Part shown: piece by piece, positions 1 to 10,500 of the stretch
Position numbering within the stretch: position 1 is the stretch's first letter
Layout of the letters: each line of letters opens with the position of its first letter
Source of the DNA: Mesorhizobium muleiense
GTDB lineage: Bacteria; Pseudomonadota; Alphaproteobacteria; Rhizobiales; Rhizobiaceae
DNA length: 64,000 nucleotides
Direction: 5' to 3'
Assembly: GCF_900099905.1 (NCBI RefSeq)
Contig: NZ_FNEE01000001.1
Coordinates: 297,091-361,090 of the forward strand
Notes under the pieces: model-generated
What the model saw: only the letters and a program-made list of their open reading frames with translations
The model's database searches: none
Told to the model about the DNA's origin: nothing
Made by a program: the position numbers and the translations under genes

Positions 1-1332
1 ATGCGTTGGGTCCGCTTCGACAAGAACGCGGCCGGCGGGGATTTCGGCATCCAGGATGGGTGCGCCCTCCAGATCGATGCGCATGCTTCTCGCTGAAAGC
101 TTCTCGTCGACCTGCAGGCCGATAGCCGGAACGTCGACACCGAGATCGCCGAAAAGCTCGCGGCGCACGCCATCAGCGAGCGTGGCGAATTCGGGTTCCG
201 GGACCGAGCGTCCGAGTTCGGTTCCGAAGCGCACGACGATGCGGGATGAAGAAGGCAGTGCTGCGACGGGCGTTGATAAAAGCGACGCCGGTTTTCCAGC
301 TTGTTCGGCCACCGCGGTCTGGCCGATATCCCTAAATTCGGCTTCCCGCGCGGTGCGGCGGTTGATGGCATAGGCGCCCGCGCCGAAGCAGGCACCAAGG
401 ATCAGGAACACAAGGGGCGGAAAGCCCGGCACTACGGCAAGGCCGACCATGATCACCGCGGCGAGTGCGAGCGCACGGGGGTCGCGCAGCAGCTGGCTGG
501 TAATTTGCTTGCCAAGGTCGCTCGTGCCGTCCGAGCTGCCGACGCGCGTCACCATCGTGCCGGCGGCCACAGCGACAAGCAGTGCCGGTATCTGCGCGAT
601 CAGCCCGTCACCCACCGTGAGCAGTGAGTAGGTCACGGCGGCGTCGCCCAGCGACATATCATGCTGCAGCGTTCCGATCGCGAAACCTCCGATCAGGTTG
701 ACCAGAATGATGACAATGCCGGCGATGACGTCGCCTTTGACGAATTTCATGGCGCCATCCATCGCGCCGAACAGCTGGCTCTCACGCTCAAGCTGCTGGC
801 GCAGCCGGCGTGCCTCCGCCTGATCGATGTCTCCGTTGCGCAACTCCGCATCGATGCTCATCTGCTTGCCGGGCAGGGCATCGAGCGTGAAGCGCGCGGC
901 AACTTCGGCAACGCGTTCCGCACCCCGCGCAACCACGATGAACTGCGCAACGGTGATGATCAGAAAGATCACCAGGCCCACGGCAATACTGCCGCCGACG
1001 ACGAAGCTACCGAAGGCGGAAACGATCTCGCCTGCGTCGGCCTGGAGCAGGATCAGTCGCGTGGTCGTGATCGTGATCGCCAGCCGGAACAAGGTGGCGA
1101 TGAGGATGACCGATGGCAGCGACGAGAACTGGAGCGGATGAGAAACGTAAAACGAAGCCAGCAGGATAAGCACGCTGACGGCGATATTGGCGGTGATGAG
1201 AATGTCGACGAGGAAGGTCGGCAATGGAATGAGCATCATCACCACTGCAACGAGCATCAGGATGGCAATGACCAGATCGCTGCGGCGTGACAGCTTGGCA
1301 AGGAAGTGCAGAAGGCGCTCCGATACCGTCAT
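1..1332 (-). CDS. sctV: Type III secretion export gate protein SctV (partial, left edge)
   Basis: This is the inner-membrane export gate of the type III injectisome (HrcV/RhcV/LcrD, FHIPEP family); it forms the nonamer that receives substrates. The visible 444 codons start at ATG 1332 and run off the window. Several hydrophobic segments lie in the first third. The family hallmark reads ARFTLDALPGKQMSIDAEL and is complete; the cytoplasmic domain then begins and is cut. The ATG overlaps the sctY stop (ATGA), so the two are translationally coupled. The gene is last in the operon small gene-sctD-sctX-sctY-sctV, an order that recalls yscX-yscY-lcrD of Yersinia. The family is certain; the C-terminal domain cannot be judged. 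Confidence 0.95.
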   Translation of the reverse strand, partial: MTVSERLLHFLAKLSRRSDLVIAILMLVAVVMMLIPLPTFLVDILITANIAVSVLILLASFYVSHPLQFSSLPSVILIATLFRLAITITTTRLILLQADAGEIVSAFGSFVVGGSIAVGLVIFLIITVAQFIVVARGAERVAEVAARFTLDALPGKQMSIDAELRNGDIDQAEARRLRQQLERESQLFGAMDGAMKFVKGDVIAGIVIILVNLIGGFAIGTLQHDMSLGDAAVTYSLLTVGDGLIAQIPALLVAVAAGTMVTRVGSSDGTSDLGKQITSQLLRDPRALALAAVIMVGLAVVPGFPPLVFLILGACFGAGAYAINRRTAREAEFRDIGQTAVAEQAGKPASLLSTPVAALPSSSRIVVRFGTELGRSVPEPEFATLADGVRRELFGDLGVDVPAIGLQVDEKLSARSMRIDLEGAPILDAEIPAGRVLVEADPTH

Positions 1333-1640
1333 TCGGCGGCTCGATGCGACAGAAAGCTCCGCAAGGCATTGTGCGCCTCGGCCTTGCGGCCGGCCACGAG
1401 CAACGCGCGGCTCTTCAGCAAGGCCAGCGTCGGGTGGTCCATTCCCTCCAGCGTCTCCAGCCTGGCAATGGTGGCAAGCGCCTTGTCCGCTTCGCCATCG
1501 AGTATGAGCAGATGCGCCAGCGTGCGCAGAACGCCGGCATTTCCCGGAGACAGCTGCGCCGCGATAAGCAGATATGCCGCGCCCCGCTTTGCCTGCCCGT
1601 GACACCCGTAGAGATAGCCCAGGACATGCAGCAGATGCAC
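1329..1640 (-). CDS. sctY: Type III secretion chaperone-like TPR protein SctY
   Basis: A 103-residue, helix-rich protein of TPR type (repeating A/L/G pattern, for example LLIAAQLSPGNAGVLRTL). The size and the position between sctX and sctV match YscY, the partner of YscX in export apparatus function. The start is probably GTG 1640, because no in-frame ATG lies upstream. It sits 17 nt after the sctX stop, and its own stop overlaps the sctV ATG. Assignment rests on synteny plus the TPR look rather than on a unique motif. A different small TPR chaperone is the main alternative. Confidence 0.75.
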   Translation of the reverse strand: MHLLHVLGYLYGCHGQAKRGAAYLLIAAQLSPGNAGVLRTLAHLLILDGEADKALATIARLETLEGMDHPTLALLKSRALLVAGRKAEAHNALRSFLSHRAAE

Positions 1641-1657
1641 TGTGTCATCCGGATCAG

Positions 1658-2098
1658 TCAGGTTTCGATTCCTTCCTGTATCCGGCCAAGCAGATCGCGA
1701 TGACGCTCGATTTCATCCTCCATCAGCGTTCTGGCAAGTGTCTTGAGTGGCTCGCCTCCCTCAAGGCCGGCAACCAGATGCGTTACAAAATGCTGGAGAA
1801 TGGGTACCGAGCGACGCAGGATTGCAGGCTCGGGAATATTCGGCATGACGAAATTGATGAGCGCCTCGTCGAGCGATTCGCCCGCCGTACCCCGAGAGGA
1901 CTGGAATTCCGCGGTTCCCGGCTTTTCCGTGCCAGCGGCCGATGTCGTCCCCGGGGCCCGGCTCGCGGCCTTGTCGACGCCATTCATCCGCCGACGGTTG
2001 ATTGCCTGACCGCGCACGCCTTCCGCCTGCCGCACCTCGCGGCCGGTTGTGTCCATCCTTGCCGTATCGAATCGCGGCCCTTCAAGCCGGCGGTTCAC
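1658..2098 (-). CDS. sctX: Type III secretion protein SctX (YscX-like)
   Basis: A 146-residue protein with a basic, disordered N-terminal half and a helical C-terminal half ending near LMEDEIERHRDLLGRIQEG, as in YscX, an exported component that works with SctY and SctV. The start is GTG 2098, and its GTGA overlaps the sctD stop codon, which supports translational coupling. The order sctD-sctX-sctY-sctV is the main argument for the call. YscX is about 122 residues in Yersinia; the extra length here lies in the low-complexity N-terminus. The alternative is an unrelated early substrate at the same position. Confidence 0.7.
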   Translation of the reverse strand: MNRRLEGPRFDTARMDTTGREVRQAEGVRGQAINRRRMNGVDKAASRAPGTTSAAGTEKPGTAEFQSSRGTAGESLDEALINFVMPNIPEPAILRRSVPILQHFVTHLVAGLEGGEPLKTLARTLMEDEIERHRDLLGRIQEGIET

Positions 2099-3078
2099 GG
2101 ATATTTCAGCGCGACCGTGGCGCCGCCCTTCGTCAGGAGAAGTTCCGTCTCGCCAATGCGCTTGACGGTCCAGCCGTCATTGGTGAATGCGCCTTCATGA
2201 TAGCGTGCGCCGTCGGTGGCGATGACATAGGGCCGCTCGCCATACCAGATCGCCTGCAGCCTCAGGCGCGGAGCCTGCTCGGCGTTGCCGACCATGACAT
2301 TGGAGGCGAGGGTGATGTGCGCGCCGAACGCCTGGTCGAACCAGGATTGCGTTTCCGTCCAGGCAGCATTCTTGTCATTGGCGATCATGCCCGAGACCAC
2401 GAGCCGTCCAGGTGATTGCTGAACGGTCAATGTGCTGATGCCAGATTGCTCGAGGCGCAGCTTGAGCTGGCGTTCCGCGTCGGCGGCGCTGGGTGTCGGC
2501 GATGAATCGTCCAGAACACTCTGCCCGGCCTCGCCAGCGAATGCCACTGTGATCGGTTTATCGACCTGAGCGGATGGCTTTTTGCCAATGTCCGGCTCGG
2601 CGAAGGAGAACCCATTGGCGGCGACGGAAACAGCGAAGACAGCAAAGAGAACGCTGCCCGCAACCAGCAGGGGGCGATTGGAGACAGACCAGCGATTCGG
2701 CGGGCGTTCCGGGTTGACCAGCCGGATATGGGCATCGCCGATGCTTATCGACAGCGGCAGCTTGCAGCGGCGGCCCTGGCCTTCACGGATGGTCTCGCCG
2801 GTGGCGAGCGTGACATCGCCGCCGACGGCTTCGATTTCAATCTGACTGCCCTTGCGCCGCAACCTTGCGTGGACCGGCGCGATGCCGGCGTCCCTGAGGA
2901 CTATTTCTGACTCCGTGCTTGAGCCGACCGTATACAGAGGCTCGACCAGGCTGAGTTGGGCGCCCGCGTGAAATCCCTGCGTTACGCTGAGCGCAACGGA
3001 ATGACGCGATGCCGGGGTGCGGCCGTTAGCCCAATCTTTGCCGTTAGCCCAATCTTTGCCGCTAGAATGAGCGGTCAT
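2095..3078 (-). CDS. sctD: Type III secretion inner-membrane ring protein SctD
   Basis: A 327-residue bitopic protein of the YscD/HrpQ type. An FHA-like cytoplasmic domain occupies about residues 25-115 (GSSTESEIVLRDAGIAPVHARL). One membrane helix follows at about 133-153 (LLVAGSVLFAVFAVSVAANG), then periplasmic ring-building modules to the C-terminus. It forms the outer layer of the inner-membrane ring with SctJ. ATG 3078 has GGGAG 13 nt upstream. Codons near the N-terminus contain an 18-bp tandem duplication that gives GKDWAN twice. The stop overlaps the sctX GTG. FHA domain plus single helix in this setting makes the call firm. Confidence 0.88.
   Translation of the reverse strand: MTAHSSGKDWANGKDWANGRTPASRHSVALSVTQGFHAGAQLSLVEPLYTVGSSTESEIVLRDAGIAPVHARLRRKGSQIEIEAVGGDVTLATGETIREGQGRRCKLPLSISIGDAHIRLVNPERPPNRWSVSNRPLLVAGSVLFAVFAVSVAANGFSFAEPDIGKKPSAQVDKPITVAFAGEAGQSVLDDSSPTPSAADAERQLKLRLEQSGISTLTVQQSPGRLVVSGMIANDKNAAWTETQSWFDQAFGAHITLASNVMVGNAEQAPRLRLQAIWYGERPYVIATDGARYHEGAFTNDGWTVKRIGETELLLTKGGATVALKYP
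3026..3061. repeat. 18-bp tandem duplication in sctD N-terminus
   Basis: Two identical copies of gttagcccaatctttgcc lie in tandem. They duplicate six codons (a repeat of GKDWAN in SctD) and keep the frame. This is most simply explained by replication slippage. Confidence 0.9.
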
Positions 3079-3197
3079 GCCACTTCATCTCCCGCTGATG
3101 ACAATTCAGACGCAGCCTGACAACGGCATCGAAACGTTCGTGCCGTGCACGTGCGCCGCCGGATGCTTGCGGCGGCGCATGGTTCGAGAATCCCGCC

Positions 3198-3380
3198 TTA
3201 GGCCTTTTCGGCCGACTGGCCGAGCGTCTTGGCGGTGCTCATCAGCATGTCATGTTGGGACTTCGCGATCTCTTTTGTGATCTCGAGGCCAAACATGCGC
3301 TCCTGATGCTTGATCATCTTGTCCAGGTTCTGTTCCGGTGACCCGGCAGAGCCGGACGTAATGGGAGGGGTAGCAGCCAT
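3198..3380 (-). CDS. Small type III locus protein, unrecognised (60 aa)
   Basis: The start ATG 3380 has a textbook AAGGAG eight bases upstream and is preferred to an in-frame start 27 nt further up. The product is 60 residues, Met/Lys/Glu-rich, with a predicted long amphipathic helix (LDKMIKHQERMFGLEITKEI) and no signal peptide. It is the first gene before sctD on the same strand, 119 nt away. Size and helical character would fit a needle or inner-rod-like subunit or a small co-chaperone, and the C-terminal half loosely follows the spacing of the NolB C-terminus. No family signature was recognised, so no function is assigned. Confidence 0.6.
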   Translation of the reverse strand: MAATPPITSGSAGSPEQNLDKMIKHQERMFGLEITKEIAKSQHDMLMSTAKTLGQSAEKA

Positions 3381-3576
3381 CAATTGTCTCCTTGAGGGAT
3401 CATTCAAGTTTCAAACTCCGGAATCACGTCGACGCCGGCAGGTTGCAAAACCAGCTTAAGGCAGCATGATCGAAATTGAAAGTCCACTTGGAATATATGA
3501 ACCAGTTCAGTTCCAACTGTTGCATTGCCACCATAGGAGGAGTAACCTTCCATCGGGGGAAATGGGGTATGGCAGA

Positions 3577-4452
3577 ATGGAACAAGGTCCTTTGGCGGAG
3601 CTGTTGGTCGAACGCTTCGAGAATATGCCGCCGCAACTGCGGGTCGCGGCGCGTTTCGTGCTGGATCATCCTAAGGATGTCGCACTGATGTCGATGCGCG
3701 AGCAGGCGCACCAGGCCGGCGTTTCGCACAGCACGATGATGCGGTTGGCGCGATGGCTTGGCCTTGAAGGCTACGAGGATATGCGCAGCCTTTATGCGCG
3801 CGCGCTGCGTGAGACAGGCGCCGGTGAGCCGGCGCGACACGGTGCCGACCAGGGTGGCGTTCCCGGATATTCGACTGCAGGGGTCGTCGCCGACACGCTC
3901 GCGGCGCAGGTCTCAAGTCTGGGTGAGTACGGCAATGCCTCGCAATTCATTGCCGTCGCCGACCTCCTTGCACGGTCACGCAATCTGTTTGGTCTCGGCT
4001 CGGGCTCCGGTTATCCGGTCGCCAGCCACTTCGTTCACATCATGTCGTTTCTGGCTGGCGGCGACCGCAAGGTGACGCTTGTCGGCGAGATCGGCGGACA
4101 TGGTCTGGATGCCTTGCAGGGCGCCGGACGCGGCGATGTGCTCCTTGCTGTGGGCATGTCGCCTTATGAACGCATGACGATCGACGTGGCGCGCCAGTCG
4201 GCCAGGCAGGGTGTCGGCGTGGTGGCAATCACCGATAGCAGCGTGTCGCCGCTGGCCCGCATCGCGCGCGAGACCATCATCGTTACGGCAAACTCGCAGT
4301 CGTTCTTTCGCAGCATGGCGCCGGCGTTCGCCGCCGTCGAGTTACTGGCGGCGCTGACGGCTGCGCAGTCTGAAGTGAATGCTGCAGAACGAGTAAGACA
4401 GTCGGAAGAGCAACTCGCTGCTTTCGGCATCTATTGGAAGCCGCCCCGGTAA
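3577..4452 (+). CDS. RpiR-family transcriptional regulator
   Basis: The protein has an N-terminal HTH_6 domain at about residues 10-75 (RVAARFVLDHPKDVALMSM, then VSHSTMMRLARWLGL as recognition helix) and a C-terminal SIS phosphosugar-binding domain at about 125-255 (NLFGLGSGSGYPVASHF). This is the RpiR layout, in which a sugar phosphate controls DNA binding. The start is uncertain: in-frame ATGs exist at 3466, 3562 and 3577. I use 3577 because family similarity begins there and GGGG lies about 11 nt upstream; the longer N-terminus would be atypical. The gene sits 89 nt before the giant gene, same strand, so it could regulate it. The effector is unknown. Confidence 0.85.
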   Translation: MEQGPLAELLVERFENMPPQLRVAARFVLDHPKDVALMSMREQAHQAGVSHSTMMRLARWLGLEGYEDMRSLYARALRETGAGEPARHGADQGGVPGYSTAGVVADTLAAQVSSLGEYGNASQFIAVADLLARSRNLFGLGSGSGYPVASHFVHIMSFLAGGDRKVTLVGEIGGHGLDALQGAGRGDVLLAVGMSPYERMTIDVARQSARQGVGVVAITDSSVSPLARIARETIIVTANSQSFFRSMAPAFAAVELLAALTAAQSEVNAAERVRQSEEQLAAFGIYWKPPR

Positions 4453-4493
4453 GCTTCCGGGCCTTCCAATGTCGGGCGCGGGGGCGTTGACGG

Positions 4494-4508
4494 CAGGCAG
4501 ACTGCCTG
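4494..4508. promoter_or_regulatory. Perfect 7-bp inverted repeat upstream of the giant gene
   Basis: CAGGCAG-A-CTGCCTG is a perfect dyad with a one-base centre, 33 bases before the giant gene ATG and 42 bases after the RpiR stop. No T-run follows, so an operator is more likely than a terminator. The RpiR regulator immediately upstream is a natural candidate ligand; that is inference. Confidence 0.35.
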
Positions 4509-4541
4509 AACCAGGACTGGACCGGCTCCGGAGGTTGTTTG

Positions 4542-7500
4542 ATGATCCGCCCGATTAACACCGTCAAGCCGCCACCGCCGCCCAGGGTCGATCCAAAGGC
4601 CCAGGCCGAGCAGACTACGCGGCTGCGGGCGGAAGCCACGAAATTGCAAAATGAAATCCGGCTCGCCAACAGGATGGGCGAGGTCGACGCGGCCGCGGGC
4701 GCCCGCCAGCGACTGACGCAGGTCAATGCGGAGCTGACGACGGCGCAGCCGGCTGCTCCGGCGCCGCAGCCGACTCCCCCGGAGCTGCCTGCCGCGGTCA
4801 CCGGCAATGGCGGCATCACAGCCGCGCCGGCGCTTTTCAGCGTGCAGGATCTCGGCGGCAACGTCGCTCCGCCGGAAGTCAAGGCGCTGGAAGTCAACGC
4901 GCCGGACGTCAAGGCGTCAGAAGTCAAGGCAAACGACATCCTCAAGGCGATCGATGGTGGCAAAAGCATCGACAACATCGCCGCCGAGCAGGGCGTGGCT
5001 CCCGAGGATGTGGTGGCGGCTCTGAATGCCGGCGGCATGACAGCGGTAGCGACCGAGCATGCCAACGGCGACACCCGCACGGTGGTGATCACCGCCGGAG
5101 ACCGCACGATCACCGAAAACCAGGATTATCAGCACGGCGGCTACTACACCCAGGAGACCGGCCCCGACATGCAGGCGACGTCATCGCCGATTCGTGACGA
5201 TCTCGGCCGCAAGGAAACCACCAGCGTCGACGCGCAGACCGGCGCGATCACGACCACGCTGGTGGACGATCTCGGCAACGGCGCGGTCACCGAACGCACG
5301 ACCAATCCCCAGACCCGTGAAACCACAACCACCGAAACCAGTGGTGACGGCGCCGTCACCGTCACCAGCAACCTGCCGAATGGGTCGACCGTGCAGACGG
5401 TGACGCCCGCCGGCGGCCCCGCATTGCCGGTAACCACGGTTACGGCTCCGGACGGCGAGGTGACCACCCTGGCGCAATCGCAGACGGCGGACGGCTCGGG
5501 CGTGCCGGCGATCGAGGAACAGCTTGCCGCCGGCAAAAGCATTGACGAGATCGCCGAGGCGAGCAATCTCACGCCGGAGCAGGTGATCGCCGAAATGAAC
5601 GCCGCCGGCCTCGAGGTGACGCAGGGCGGTGACCCTGGCGAGACCCTGCAGATCGTCGTCACGGATCCGAATACCGGAAGGACCGCCACCTACAACAACG
5701 ACTACCACCATGGTTCGCGCTCGGCGACGACCACCGAGGGAAGCACCAAGACGACCAACATGGTCGACGGCAACGGCGTGACTACCCAGACCGAGCGCAA
5801 CACCGAAACCGGCGAGGAGACCACCACCATCGTCGACCCCGGCAAAAACACTGAGACGACGATCGTCGTGGACAAGGATGGCCGACGCACCGAGACCGTC
5901 GTCGAGACGCTGAACGACGCCGAGCCGATCGACTACGACGTCAAGCCGGGCGACAATCTGAGCGACATCGCCGAGGCCAACGGCGTGACGCTGGACGATC
6001 TCGCCAAAAGCAATCCGGAACTGTTCACCACGCCGCGCGACCCCGACCTTATTCGTCCAGGCGAGACGGTGGTGATCGACGGCGCCACAAGGACCACCGT
6101 CAATGTGACGTTTAACGGCTACACGATGACCACGTCGCCGGACGGCAAGATCACGCTGACCAACGCTGCGACCGGCGCCGTCACCGATATCGCCGCCGGC
6201 ACCGCGCAACAGGCGCTGGCCGAGCTGCTGCTGGACATCAACCCGAACAGCAGTGACCCGCAGCAGGCCAAGGAAGACCAGATAGTCAAGACGGCGCTGG
6301 ATGGCATGTTCGGCGGGGCGACGCCGGAGCTGACCACAGACGCGCTTGAAAAACAGCAGGCCGTGGTCGCTGCGATGGAAGCCTATGGCAAGCCGGTCCC
6401 CGCCACGCCGCAGCTCGAGGGCACGCCGATCTCGGTCGGCCCGTTCGGCGAACCGCCGTCAGCAACCGCGCCTTCAGGCGGCAATTGGGTGCCGCTGATA
6501 GTGGACGGCACCTGGCAGTGGTTCGATCCGGAGGTGGCCAAGGCGATTGCGGCCGAGAACGTCGCTGTGTCGCGCCACGGCGAGGCGCAGGCAAATTCCG
6601 TGCAAAGCCAGGCGCAGCTCGACGTCTACGCCCTGGACCCCGCCTACAAGGAGGCCATGGAAGCCGCCGAAGCGACGCTCGACGACACATTGGCGCCTTA
6701 TGGACTGGAGTTGAAGCCGACCGAACCCAAGGGTACGCTGGCCGAAGCGCAGGAACGGCTGAGCCTCGCCAACAGCGCGCTCGAAGCTGCCGCCACGGCC
6801 ACAGACGAGTACGCGGCGGGTCAGCAGAGCCTTCTCGACGCCATCGACGAACAGGTCGACCTGCCGGCGATCAGCGATCCCAACCAGGATTCCGTCAGTA
6901 GCCCGGGTAGTCCCAGCCCGGAGGAAGCAAACCAGGACGCCAGGGCCGAGCATGCCGGGGTCGCCCAGCTGCTTATCGATTCGGCGCTGCACACCGCCAA
7001 TGGCAACAAGGCCACCGTCGACCAGCTGGTCGCCTCGACCGAGCTCGAGCTGAAGCTGACCGATGCCAAGCCCGGAACCGCCGAATACACGGCCATCGAA
7101 GAGCGGCTTGCAGGTCTGCAGGCGCTCCAGGGGGGCGCGGCCAATCAGGTGACCTTGGCCGAGGCATATCAGCAGTATGGGATTGCGCAGAAAGCGGCGG
7201 CGGATCTTGCCGTGACCATGGAGCCTCTCAAGCAGCAACTGCTTGCGCAGGCGCGGGAACGAAACCCGCACCATTTCGACTGGAAAGGCTTTACCAATGG
7301 CCGTGGCGAGTTTACCGGCAAGATCCTGTCGCAGGACATTGTCGAGGACAACGGCCAGCTCTTTGTCGTGACCGTCTATGAGAACGCCACGTTCACCGAC
7401 GAGAATGGCGACGACACGAACGTCCATAAATCCGCCCTGACATACGACCTCAACGACGACGGCATCAGGCAGGATTTCCGCGACGATCCGCTCAACAAGC

Positions 7501-10500
7501 AGTGGCAGGAGATGCTGGCCTCGACGGACACGTCGTCGGCGCCGGTATGCACACCCAATGCAAACGGATCGCAATCGGCGCTGGACGCGGCCAGGTCGAA
7601 GATTGTCGACGTCCAGGTCAACAATTTTGATGCCGCACTGAAAGACGCGAGGACGGCGCTCGTCGACGCGGCGGCGGCGCGCGACCAGGCGATCACCGAC
7701 CACGGGCCGGGGACCGTCGAGGCGCCCGCTGGCACGCTAAAGCCGGGCGAGACGGCGGTGAAGGTCACGGTGGGCGGCCGCGACATGTGGGTCGCGCCGG
7801 AGGTTGCCGCGGACTACGAAGCGCAGGGGCCGGGCGCTATCGGCGAAAGCGGCAAGTCGATCCAGATCGAGATGGACGGCCAGAAGCTGTGGGTGTCCCC
7901 CGAAGTCGCCGCCGCGGAAATCAATCGCGATCAGGCGGAAACCCAAAAGGACCGATTGGAGGACTGGGAACAAAACGTGCGGCCGGCGATGGTGGCGGGG
8001 CGCGACTGGTACGCTTTCTCGGCAAGCCAACCCAAGCTTCTCGAATATGGTTCGGAGGAGCACGAGGCGAAACTCAAAAACCAGTATTTTGAAGAACGCC
8101 AGGATCAGGCGATGGCTGGCTATCGGGTGCGGTTCGAGAACCTTTATGAATCCGGACTCACCGGTGAATACAAGCCCTATGCGCCCGGCGAACTCAGCGG
8201 TACGGTTGCGCAGACCCTTGGCCTCGATCCATCGAGCGAGGGAGTCGAGAAGGTCGTCGACGAAATCGCCGACCGCGCCGGCGACGACGCCGAGGTCAAG
8301 ATCGTGCCGATCTTCTCGCTTGATGGCGGGGTGGAATCATCGACTGCCCTGTTCGCGATCAAGAGCGGAGGCAACGAGGCCGGCTATGTCGACAGTGCTG
8401 GTAAATACTACAGCAGCTTCGACGAATTCCAGCACGAGAATCGCCTGTTCAGCGACAAAGGCAACCTGGTCATGGCCAAGGGCGGCGACATGTCGCTCGG
8501 CAAGGATGGCTTTTCGCTCGACGAACTCGAAGTGGCCGACGCACGCAAAGTGGATTTCTGGGACAAGGCCAGCGACATAGGCTTGGGCCTTCTGGCGGGC
8601 GCCGCAACCATTGTCTCGTTCGTGCCGGGCGGCCAATGGGCCATTCCCATCGCCGTCGGCGCCGGTTCAATCCTTGGCGGCAAGGCTCTGATCAAAGAGG
8701 GTGATCACCTCCTGCAGGGCGGCGACTTCGACAGCCAGTCGGCCTGGAATGTCGCGACCGGCGTAACCGCATTCCTGCCCGTGGGCGCCGGCGCCCTGCG
8801 CACGTACGGCCTGGCAAAGACCGGCCTGTCCGGGCGCCAGGCTTTCGCGGGCGGCTTCGGGATGACCCACATGAAGGAGGTCAGCTGGGGCATCGGCAAA
8901 TTCCAGGTGAAGGTAGACAAGGCCAAGTATGCCGATGAGGTCTCGGCGTTCATGCAAAGCGGCAGCAAGCTGCCCGCCGCAGCATGGGACCTCGATGCCG
9001 CCGCCGTGGCTACCGGTGTTCCGCTGCTCGGCAAATCGCTGCAAGATCTGGCGGCGCTGGTGCATGAGGGCGATATGAATGTGCTCGAGCTCGCCAACGC
9101 AATCGTGGGCATAGGCGTCGGCACTGTCGGCACAGGCCTGGGCGGCCGCTCGCTGTTGTACAACATGCCAGGAGGAGCAGGCGGAACTCGCGGTGGACCT
9201 CATGCGTCGGCCAGTTTTCCTGGCGGACCGGAATCGGGGCCGCAACCGCGGGCCGTCTACGAAATGGGCCCTGACGGTGTCTACACGCCCACCGGCGAGC
9301 AGGTCATGCCGGATCCGAACGAGATCATCATAGACGGCGATGTGGCCGGCGAAACATCCGGCCAGCAGGGAGCCGGTTTCGGCGCCCGGGACGGTTTTGA
9401 CAGCACGCACGGAGCTAACCGGCCAACCGGTCCGCGGGCGCTGCCGGCCGGTGAGTCCGACGGGCCGAACCCGCCGCCACCTGCGGGCGGCAAGGGTGAT
9501 CCATCAGGCGACGGACAATCGTCGCGGCCGATGGTCGTGCATGAGCAAGGCGCCGACGGCGTCCATCGCCCGACCGACAAGCTGGTCTTCCACGATCCCA
9601 GCCATCCCGTTATCGAGGGGACGGTTGTCAACGTCCACGACGAAGCGCCGAGTGCCCCGGGCGAGCGCGGCGATCCCCAGAATCCCGGCAACCGAGACGC
9701 CCAGGCAGCGCGTGAGCAGAATGTCCCCGCCGACGGCGATCCGATTGTGGTTCCGCCGGCCCGCGGCGACGCAACGACGCGCCCGGCCGACACCGGCATG
9801 CGGCTCGTCTGGGACCCGGCGACCAAGACGTTCACCGGCACGCCGAGCCCTTCCGGAGCGAAGCCGTCGGAAGGTGGTGCCGAAGGCACCCGGCCGTTGA
9901 TGCGCTACACTGTCGGCAACCGCCATACCGGCGAGATGCTCGTCGATTTCAACCTGCCGGAAGGGCAGCGGGTTGTCGCCATACCCGAACCCAAGGCGAT
10001 CACGGCCGCGCCGGAGCCGGTGCCGGCTCCAGTCGAGCTCGACCCTTCCTTGCCGGTGCTTTATCTCGGCGCCGATGGCCGCTGGACAGCCGATCCGAAC
10101 TCCCGCACCGAGCCACCGGCCGTGACGGACACCGGTCATCCCAGCCCGGTTCGCCCCGACGGGACGCCGGTCATCAACAATCGCTCGTCAAACCCCTACA
10201 GCTTCGGCCAGACGATCGCCGCAGTCAAAGCCGGCCTGCGGCGCATCGGCACGCGTTACCTGAATACCGAACCCCGCTATGACTATCCGAAGCTCGGCGA
10301 ACTGGTCGACAGCATCTATCACCGGCCGGTTGCGCAGGACGGCGTCACCGCCGGACAGGACATTTATGTCGAGGCCGGCGGCAAATACCTGCCGGCCAAG
10401 GTCGTCGTCGCCGGCCCGCAGGCGAGCATGACCCGCGACATCGTCCCCGAAATCGTCCCATTGGGCGAGCATGCCACGGAGGCCGGCTATTTGGGTTCCG

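Noticed and set aside
6474..7703. A 409-codon minus-strand open frame inside the giant gene
   Set aside because: High-GC shadow frame opposite clearly coding sequence with LysM and PEVA motifs; no family features of its own.
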